The notes below the pieces were generated by a model that worked only from the letters and a program-made list of their open reading frames with translations, searched no databases and had not been told where the DNA came from. Of a stretch of 11,759 nucleotides of DNA, positions 6,901 through 11,759 are shown in pieces. The first letter of the stretch is position 1. Each line of letters starts with the position of its first letter. This DNA comes from Planktomarina sp. (GTDB lineage: Bacteria; Pseudomonadota; Alphaproteobacteria; Rhodobacterales; Rhodobacteraceae), in contig JAKMFM010000227.1 of assembly GCA_022425445.1 (NCBI GenBank), positions 1 through 11,759 on the forward strand. Direction: 5' to 3'. The position numbers and the translations under genes are program-made.

Positions 6901-7241
6901 AGCCACACCTTATGTGAAATTTGAGCAAGTATAGAATGTCCAACGCCAGCGGGAAAGCCCTCAAGCAAAAAGCGTTTTGCAAAAAAGCGCAGCGGCAATT
7001 CTAGCGAACACCACCCAAAGAACTGAGCAAGGCAGTCACCGGCCAGAGTCCGCGGTTGGGGCGGGCAGTCATTTAGAGAGCACCATCACAATATATCTTC
7101 TAATATCAGAGATATAATATTTCAATGCCACCAACGGGCGCAGCCGGCGAGCAAACGGGCGCCGCGGCCGTGCGCGGTGTTTTGCATCATCGCTCTGCAA
7201 TCGCTCAGGGCGGCCCGCATAAGAAACAATCGCACCCGCAC
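6901..7241. other. Gene-poor intergenic region upstream of the puuD-like gene
   Basis: No protein family or RNA gene is recognisable here; the open frames are short, Arg/Pro-rich and without a ribosome binding site. It contains the puuD -10 candidate, an A/T-rich island at 7088-7125, and a 9-bp direct repeat AACGGGCGC at 7133-7141 and 7154-7162 (21 bp apart). TTGCA (7182-7186) and TGCAA (7196-7200) form a weak dyad. On the minus strand TTGAAA (7125-7120), 17 nt and TAGAAG (7102-7097) form a possible second promoter, giving a leader of about 190 nt for puuD or a small RNA. None of this is strong. Confidence 0.4.
6928..6933 (-). promoter_or_regulatory. Candidate -10 element upstream of the puuD-like gene
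   Basis: The minus strand reads TATACT 27 nt before the ATG at 6900, a good match to a sigma-70 -10. The hexamer 17 nt further upstream (TTTCCC) is a poor -35. This would give a very short leader. Confidence 0.35.
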
Positions 7242-7267
7242 AAAAAGGAGCACTCACGCGCTCCTTT
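7242..7267 (-). terminator. Intrinsic terminator of the glcB-glcG transcript
   Basis: On the minus strand AAAGGAGC (7267-7260), an 8-nt loop and GCTCCTTT (7251-7244) make a perfect 8-bp stem whose 3' arm runs into five T residues (7246-7242). It is a standard rho-independent terminator, about 60 nt past the glcG stop. The plus-strand direction has only three Ts after the stem, so it acts mainly leftwards. Confidence 0.82.
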
Positions 7268-7284
7268 ATAGATCGGTGTCACTT

Positions 7285-7323
7285 GCACCGGTGGTGCTCA
7301 GGGGGGCGTCTGGCCCCGGCCAG
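7285..7323 (-). other. Two short dyads in the glcG 3' untranslated region
   Basis: CTGGCCCCGGCCAG (7310-7323) is fully palindromic and abuts the glcG stop. GCACC (7285-7289) and GGTGC (7293-7297) form a 5-bp stem with a 3-nt loop. Neither is followed by a T-tract. They may stabilise the transcript end ahead of the main terminator. Confidence 0.35.
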
Positions 7324-7325
7324 GT

Positions 7326-7754
7326 TTACCCTTCACCAATCAAGCCAGTGGCCTCAATCCCTGCCATGGCCGCAATCAAGTCGTTGTCAGAGCTGTCGCC
7401 CGTCACACCAACAGCGCCGATCACGTTGCCTTTTTTGTCGCGCAGCAAAACACCCCCGGGGACTGGGATCACCTGGCCACCATAAAGGCCATTCACCGCA
7501 GTCATAAAATAAGCCTGCTGCTCTGCGCGCGCCATTTGAGCTGTACCGCCCATGCCCAGCATGATTGACCCAAAGGCCTTGGCTTGTGCGATGGCAAATC
7601 GGCCAGGCGCCGCCCCATCTTCGCGCTCAACGGCAATCACATGCCCACCGGCATCCAGGACCACCACCGAGAGCGGTTTGAGCTCAAGCTCTTTGCCCTT
7701 TGCCAAGGTGCCACGAATGATAGACTTTGCTTTTCTAAGATTAATATCAGGCAT
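7326..7754 (-). CDS. GlcG/HbpS-like small protein (PF03928, former DUF336)
   Basis: The 142-residue protein fits the GlcG/HbpS family (Pfam PF03928) from end to end. It has the central VVVLDAGGHVIAVEREDGA strand-turn (31-49), PGGVLLRDKKGNVIGAVGVTG (99-119) and the SSDND motif (121-125), followed by a C-terminal helix. HbpS of Streptomyces is a secreted haem-binding and haem-degrading sensor protein. GlcG sits in the E. coli glycolate operon with no settled function. This version has no signal peptide and should be cytoplasmic. The ATG at 7754 begins the conserved PDINLRKA start; an upstream in-frame GTG at 7787 lies in a hairpin and is less likely. The ribosome binding site is weak (AAAGA). 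It lies 61 nt downstream of glcB, before a clear terminator, so it is the second gene of a two-gene operon. A haem or small-ligand role is inferred from family only. Confidence 0.85.
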   Translation of the reverse strand: MPDINLRKAKSIIRGTLAKGKELELKPLSVVVLDAGGHVIAVEREDGAAPGRFAIAQAKAFGSIMLGMGGTAQMARAEQQAYFMTAVNGLYGGQVIPVPGGVLLRDKKGNVIGAVGVTGDSSDNDLIAAMAGIEATGLIGEG

Positions 7755-7773
7755 TGGTATTCTTTCGAGTGAA

Positions 7774-7791
7774 ACCCGTGTGATCACGGGT
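7774..7791 (-). other. Intercistronic hairpin between glcB and the glcG-like gene
   Basis: ACCCGTG and CACGGGT (7774-7780 and 7785-7791) form a perfect 7-bp stem with a 4-nt loop in the 61-nt glcB-glcG gap, followed on the minus strand by TTTC. The short U-run makes it a leaky terminator at best; it could protect the glcB message end or lower glcG expression. Confidence 0.5.
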
Positions 7792-7815
7792 GTAAGTAAA
7801 CGAGAAATGCAGACG

Positions 7816-9954
7816 TTACTGCGCCTGCGCGGCTTTCAACTCCAATCTCCGGCGGTGCAAGACAGGTTCCGTATAACCCGAAGGCTGCACCCGACCCTCA
7901 AACACAAGATCGCAAGCCGCTTTGAAAGCGATCCCGTCAAAATTGGGCGCCATGGGCGTATATTCTGCGTCACCTGCATTTTGCGCATCCACCACAGCGG
8001 CCATTTTCTTCATGGCAGCCATAACCATGTCACCGTCGATAACGCCATGGTGCAACCAATTTGCCAAGGCCTGCGAAGAAATACGGCAAGTCGCTCGATC
8101 TTCCATCAACCCCACATTGTGAATGTCTGGCACTTTCGAACAGCCAACCCCACTGTCCACCCAGCGCACCACATATCCCAAGATCCCCTGCGCATTGTTC
8201 TCAATCTCTTGCGCCAACTCATCGGGCGACCAATTGCTACCGGCGCCCACTGGAATGGCCAAAAGATCATCGATGCCGCGGCGCGGACCATTTGCTTTCA
8301 GCTCTGCTTGCACCGCCATCACATCAACTTGATGATAATGAGTTGCATGCAGGGTCGCGGCCGTTGGACTTGGAACCCAAGCACAGGTCGCCCCAGCTTT
8401 CGGGTGGCCAATTTTTTGTGCCAACATATCGCCCATTAAATCCGGCATGGCCCACATGCCTTTGCCGATCTGCGCCTTGCCAAGCAACCCACAGGCCAGA
8501 CCGATGTCTACGTTGCGATCTTCATAGGCGTTGATCCAAGGGGTGACTTTCATCTGCCCTTTTGGAATCATTGGTCCCGCCTCCATCGAGGTGTGGATTT
8601 CATCCCCCGTACGATCCAAAAAGCCCGTGTTGATAAAGGCCACCCGGGCTTGTGCTGCTTTGATACAGGCTTTGAGGTTGGCGCTCGTGCGACGCTCCTC
8701 ATCCATAATGCCCAATTTCACGGTATTTTGCGGCAGGCCTAGGATACGCTCAACCGTGGTGAAGATTTCATCAGCAAAAGCGACTTCTTCTGGTCCGTGC
8801 ATCTTGGGTTTAACCACATAAACCGAACCACGCAGCGAGTTGCCACCAGCGCTCTGTAGATCATGCATCGCGATCAGCGTCGTGCACAAAGCGTCCAACA
8901 AGCCTTCGCCAATTTCGCGCCCGTCACGATCTTTGACAGCAGGATTTGTCATCAAATGCCCGACATTGCGCACAAGCATAAGCGCCCGTCCTTTGAGCAC
9001 ATGCGTCTCTCCACCAAATTGGTAGCTGCGATCCGCATTTAAGACCCGGTCAAAGGATTTGCCGCCCTTGTGCACCGTCTCGCGCAGATCACCGCGCATC
9101 AGTCCAAGCCAATTGCGATAGGCCAGAACCTTATCCGCACCATCCACCGCGGCAACGGAATCTTCGCAATCCATGATGGCCGAAATTGCACTTTCCAGCA
9201 GGATATCGTCTACATGCGCTTTATCACCGCTGCCGATATTGCCCTTTGGATAGATTTTAATGGCAATGTGCAAACCGTTTTTTTGCAAAATCACCTCAAC
9301 CAGAGCTCCACTGTCGTCTTTATTTATCCCTATGTATTGCGACGGATCCGCAAGAGCGGGAACCAGCGCATCCCCCACAACATAATAGCCTGTGACATCC
9401 GCATGTGACCCGCTGGCCAAGGGCGCCACCTGATCCAAATAGGCTTTGGCCCATTCGATCACACGCGCACCGCGCGCCGCATCATAGCCGCCGCCGCCCG
9501 GCAAATCACCCATAGCATCGGTCCCATAGAGCGCGTCATAGAGGCTGCCCCAACGGGCGTTGGCCGCGTTCAGCGCATAGCGTGCGTTCATAATCGGCAC
9601 CACGAGCTGCGGACCGGGCGTTGACGCAATTTCTGGATCGACATTTTGAGTTGTCACAGAAAAATCCGCCGGTTCCGGCACCAAGTAGCCGATCTCTTTC
9701 AGAAACTCCTGATAGGCCTCGGCGTCATGTGCCTGACCGCGGCGCGCGATATGCCAATCGTCAATCTTTTTCTGGATATCTGCACGTTGCGACAAAAGTG
9801 CTCGGTTTTTCGGCCCCAGCTCATGTGCCATTTCCGACAGACCATCCCAAAACTGGCCGGCAGTGACCGGCAATCCGACCAAAGCTTCAGTCTCGATGAA
9901 TTCATGTAGCTCTTGGGCCACCGAAAGGCCTGAAACTTCAATGTATTTGGACAT
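7816..9954 (-). CDS. glcB: Malate synthase G
   Basis: This 712-residue enzyme (E. coli 723) condenses glyoxylate with acetyl-CoA to malate and CoA in the cytoplasm. It aligns with malate synthase G from the N-terminus to the GYTEPVLH ending. Active-site features are present: Arg329 in MLVRNVGHLM (E. coli Arg338 region), Mg ligands Glu419 in GIMDEERRTS and Asp447 in NTGFLDRTGDE, and Asp619 in GLMEDRATCRIS as the catalytic base (E. coli Asp631). Cys605 in GVGCSKVPD is also conserved. The single-domain-insert 'G' form is monomeric, unlike the shorter A form. I chose ATG 9954 (MSKYIEVSGL) because it matches the family N-terminus and has GGAG 9 nt upstream. The frame stays open to 10131, and an in-frame ATG at 9987 falls in a hairpin loop; both are judged untranslated leader. 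It forms an operon with the GlcG-like gene. No glycolate oxidase or isocitrate lyase gene is in view. Confidence 0.97.
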   Translation of the reverse strand: MSKYIEVSGLSVAQELHEFIETEALVGLPVTAGQFWDGLSEMAHELGPKNRALLSQRADIQKKIDDWHIARRGQAHDAEAYQEFLKEIGYLVPEPADFSVTTQNVDPEIASTPGPQLVVPIMNARYALNAANARWGSLYDALYGTDAMGDLPGGGGYDAARGARVIEWAKAYLDQVAPLASGSHADVTGYYVVGDALVPALADPSQYIGINKDDSGALVEVILQKNGLHIAIKIYPKGNIGSGDKAHVDDILLESAISAIMDCEDSVAAVDGADKVLAYRNWLGLMRGDLRETVHKGGKSFDRVLNADRSYQFGGETHVLKGRALMLVRNVGHLMTNPAVKDRDGREIGEGLLDALCTTLIAMHDLQSAGGNSLRGSVYVVKPKMHGPEEVAFADEIFTTVERILGLPQNTVKLGIMDEERRTSANLKACIKAAQARVAFINTGFLDRTGDEIHTSMEAGPMIPKGQMKVTPWINAYEDRNVDIGLACGLLGKAQIGKGMWAMPDLMGDMLAQKIGHPKAGATCAWVPSPTAATLHATHYHQVDVMAVQAELKANGPRRGIDDLLAIPVGAGSNWSPDELAQEIENNAQGILGYVVRWVDSGVGCSKVPDIHNVGLMEDRATCRISSQALANWLHHGVIDGDMVMAAMKKMAAVVDAQNAGDAEYTPMAPNFDGIAFKAACDLVFEGRVQPSGYTEPVLHRRRLELKAAQAQ

Positions 9955-9963
9955 AGTCGCGCT

Positions 9964-10004
9964 CTCCAGAAGTGGGCGATCCGGCATGACGGATCTCTTT
10001 GGAG
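9964..10004 (-). promoter_or_regulatory. glcB leader hairpin that can mask the ribosome binding site
   Basis: On the glcB RNA, CUCCAAAG (10004-9997) pairs with CUUCUGGAG (9972-9964) with one bulged C. Inside it GAUCCG (9995-9990) pairs with CGGAUC (9983-9978) around a six-nt loop. That makes 14 pairs, and the 3' arm contains the GGAG Shine-Dalgarno. If the transcript starts at or before 10004, translation could be limited by this fold. A promoter reading of TTGAAA (10035-10030) and TAACGA (10012-10007) would start near 10000 and would remove the outermost pairs. Confidence 0.45.
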
Positions 10005-10039
10005 TGTCGTTACCCAGCTCGCCAGTGAATTTCAAGCCG

Positions 10040-10064
10040 AATTGGTTACTATTTCGTACCAATT
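10040..10064. promoter_or_regulatory. AATTGGT / ACCAATT dyad in the glcB-pepN divergent region
   Basis: AATTGGT (10040-10046) and ACCAATT (10058-10064) are perfect 7-bp inverted arms with an 11-bp spacer. The half-sites resemble those of the FadR subfamily of GntR regulators, such as PdhR and GlcC (ATTGGT-N3-ACCAAT), but the spacer is 8 bp longer than that consensus. The dyad lies just upstream of a candidate glcB -35 (TTGAAA, 10035-10030), where an activator would bind, and about 110 bp before pepN. Assignment to a GlcC-like protein is speculative. Confidence 0.4.
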
Positions 10065-10173
10065 TTCCTTTCGGGGACAAATTCCACTCCTTGCGTGAAG
10101 TTTTCTTGCCTGGCTTATTCCAACTGGCCACGAAGGCCGCTAGGTATCACATAGCCATATCAGGAGCCGCGCC

Positions 10174-11759
10174 ATGACTGCCGAAAATCCGCAAACGATC
10201 TACCTCAAAGATTATACAGCGCCCGCCTATTTGGTTGACCACGTCGCGCTGGAATTTGACTTGCACCCCACAGCCACGCGGGTGCGCTCCACCGTGAAAT
10301 TCCGGCCAAACCCCGATAGCAGCAACTCCGAGTTTTTTTTGCATGGGGAAAATTTGGCCTTCCTGTCGGCCTATATAAATGGCGCAGCGGTCACTCCTAT
10401 CATGTCTGAGGCGGGGTTGACCTGCAATGTGCCAGATGGCCCTTTCATTTGGCAAAGCGAAGTAGAGATCAATCCCAGCGCCAATACGGAATTATCCGGC
10501 CTCTATATGTCCAATGGTATGTTTTGCACCCAATGCGAGGCCGAAGGCTTTCGCCGCATCACCTACTACCCCGATCGCCCCGATGTCATGGCGCCTTTTG
10601 ATGTGACGATTCGCAGCGAGCTGCCCTATGCCCTATCCAATGGTGAGCCGATGTCCAGTGACGGCACGACCCGCCGCTGGCAAGATCCTTGGCCAAAACC
10701 GGCCTATCTCTTCGCTTTGGTCGCGGGTGAATTTCAAGTGGTATCCGATCACTTCACCACCGCTTCGGGCAAGCCCGTGGACTTGAATATCTATGTGCGC
10801 GATGGCGACCAAGACAAATGCGACTTTGCCCTTGAGGCACTCAAGGCCAGCATGGCCTGGGACGAGCGCGTGTACGGCCGCGAATATGATCTTTCTGTCT
10901 TCAACATCGTCGCGGTAGATGATTTCAACATGGGTGCGATGGAAAACAAAGGTCTGAATATCTTTAATTCCTCAGCAGTGCTGGCCAGTCCTGAAACCAC
11001 TGTGGATGGCAATTTCGAACGCATCGAAGCCATCATTGCCCATGAATATTTCCACAATTGGACAGGCAATCGCATCACCTGCCGCGACTGGTTCCAATTG
11101 AGTCTCAAAGAGGGCCTAACGGTGTTTCGCGACCAGCAATTCAGCGCTGATATGCGGGGGGCGGAGGTGCGCCGCATCGAAGATGTTACCGCACTGCGTG
11201 CACGACAATTTCGCGAAGACAGCGGCCCCCTTGCCCACCCTGTGCGGCCCGAGAGCTTTGTGGAGATCAATAATTTTTACACAGCCACAGTCTATGAAAA
11301 AGGCGCAGAATTGATCCGCATGCTCAAGCTTTTGGTGGGCGATGCAGCATATAAAGAGGCATTGGAGCTCTATTTCGCACGCCATGACGGGCAAGCCTGT
11401 ACGATTGAAGATTGGCTGGCGGTTTTCACGGATGTCACGGGGCAGGATCTGCGCCAATTCAAACTTTGGTACAGCCAAGCAGGCACACCCATTGTAACCG
11501 TCCACGACCATTTCGCCGATGGCACCTATAAGTTGACCCTCACACAAGTCACGCCCCCGACACCTGGTCAGCCAGATAAACAACCCCTGGTGATCCCCAT
11601 CGCATTGGGGCTTTTGTATCCAGATGGCACAGAAGCGCTGGCCACCGAGCTGCTGGTGCTGAGCGACGCCGAGCAGAGCTTCTGCTTCTCTGGCCTGCGC
11701 GCTGCACCGATCCCATCCCTGTTGCGCGGATTTTCTGCCCCGGTGATCTTACAGCGCAA
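10174..11759 (+). CDS. pepN: M1 family aminopeptidase N (3' end cut by window)
   Basis: The frame from ATG 10174 runs 528 codons to the window edge without a stop; family members are about 850-880 residues, so the C-terminal helical part is missing. PepN is a cytoplasmic zinc aminopeptidase that removes N-terminal residues from peptides in late protein turnover. The substrate-binding GAMEN motif is at 254-258. The zinc site HEYFH (His290, Glu291, His294) with Glu313 in LKEG has the HExxH-x18-E spacing, and Tyr375 in ATVYEKGAEL is the transition-state tyrosine. QCEAEGFRRITYYPDRPDVM (120-139) is typical of the proteobacterial PepN branch. AGGAG lies 7 nt before the ATG. The gene is divergent from glcB across 219 bp. 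A weak promoter reading is TTGCGT (10091-10096) and CTTATT (10114-10119). A T8 run at 10333-10340 lies in frame. Confidence 0.95.
   Translation, partial: MTAENPQTIYLKDYTAPAYLVDHVALEFDLHPTATRVRSTVKFRPNPDSSNSEFFLHGENLAFLSAYINGAAVTPIMSEAGLTCNVPDGPFIWQSEVEINPSANTELSGLYMSNGMFCTQCEAEGFRRITYYPDRPDVMAPFDVTIRSELPYALSNGEPMSSDGTTRRWQDPWPKPAYLFALVAGEFQVVSDHFTTASGKPVDLNIYVRDGDQDKCDFALEALKASMAWDERVYGREYDLSVFNIVAVDDFNMGAMENKGLNIFNSSAVLASPETTVDGNFERIEAIIAHEYFHNWTGNRITCRDWFQLSLKEGLTVFRDQQFSADMRGAEVRRIEDVTALRARQFREDSGPLAHPVRPESFVEINNFYTATVYEKGAELIRMLKLLVGDAAYKEALELYFARHDGQACTIEDWLAVFTDVTGQDLRQFKLWYSQAGTPIVTVHDHFADGTYKLTLTQVTPPTPGQPDKQPLVIPIALGLLYPDGTEALATELLVLSDAEQSFCFSGLRAAPIPSLLRGFSAPVILQR

Noticed and set aside
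6965..6980. GCAAAA/TTTTGC hairpin upstream of puuD
   Set aside because: A/T-dominated 6-bp stem with a 4-nt loop and no T-tract in the right place; it ends no gene and is easily a chance dyad.
7069..7257. Possible 62-residue minus-strand gene upstream of puuD
   Set aside because: No ribosome binding site, Arg/Pro-rich shadow-like composition, no recognisable motif, and its start falls inside the glcG terminator.
7552..8439. Plus-strand open frame of 295 codons
   Set aside because: It lies opposite glcG and glcB, which carry full family motifs; the predicted product is low-complexity and has no credible start region.
9955..10131. N-terminal extension of glcB by up to 59 residues
   Set aside because: The frame is open, but malate synthase G homologues begin at MSKYIEVSGL, and the only good ribosome binding site is before the ATG at 9954. 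The extra part is better read as leader.
10791..11270. Minus-strand open frame of 159 codons, Ser/Arg-rich
   Set aside because: Antisense to the conserved zinc-site region of pepN; composition is typical of a reverse-frame shadow.
1..11759. Mobile element, phage defence, biosynthetic or other novel multi-gene system
   Set aside because: Every long coding region is accounted for by a known housekeeping family or by DUF3422. There are no transposases, integrases, long direct repeats, CRISPR-like repeats or tRNA-linked junctions.

Overview
This window looks like ordinary chromosomal DNA of a marine alphaproteobacterium, most likely Rhodobacterales (Roseobacter group). The evidence is the family content: a fused-alpha-subunit PntA followed by PntB, a malate synthase G next to a GlcG-like gene, a COG4949/DUF3422 membrane protein, and Rhodobacteraceae-like protein sequences. 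Base composition is only moderately GC-rich by eye, which would suit one of the lower-GC roseobacters, but this placement is inference. I see no phage gene, transposase, CRISPR array, tRNA or rRNA, and no sign of recent transfer.

Left block (1-5225, all minus strand, so read from right to left): pntA and pntB, encoding the proton-pumping nicotinamide nucleotide transhydrogenase, form a tight operon in which the pntB Shine-Dalgarno overlaps the pntA stop. A terminator-like hairpin follows pntB. Next come a DUF3422 membrane-anchored protein of unknown function and an acetylornithine deacetylase-like M20 peptidase (argE) that runs off the left edge.

Centre (5226-7241): a 158-bp divergent promoter region separates pntA from a plus-strand short-chain dehydrogenase that starts with TTG. 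It carries two clear dyads, one on the pnt side and one of GntR-operator type just before the SDR ribosome binding site. The SDR meets a minus-strand PuuD-like class I glutamine amidotransferase tail to tail with a 4-nt overlap. An intergenic stretch of about 340 bp without a recognisable gene lies upstream of puuD.

Right block (7242-11759): malate synthase G (glcB) and a small GlcG/HbpS-like protein are transcribed leftwards and end in a good intrinsic terminator. Divergent from them is pepN, an M1 aminopeptidase cut by the right edge. The glcB leader can fold into a hairpin that buries its ribosome binding site, and an AATTGGT/ACCAATT dyad of FadR/GlcC flavour lies further upstream.

The genes are housekeeping central metabolism: NADPH supply, arginine or polyamine nitrogen handling, glyoxylate assimilation and peptide turnover. 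I did not find an undescribed multi-gene system. The items most worth a second look are regulatory (dyads and leader structures in three intergenic regions), plus the uncharacterised DUF3422 protein.
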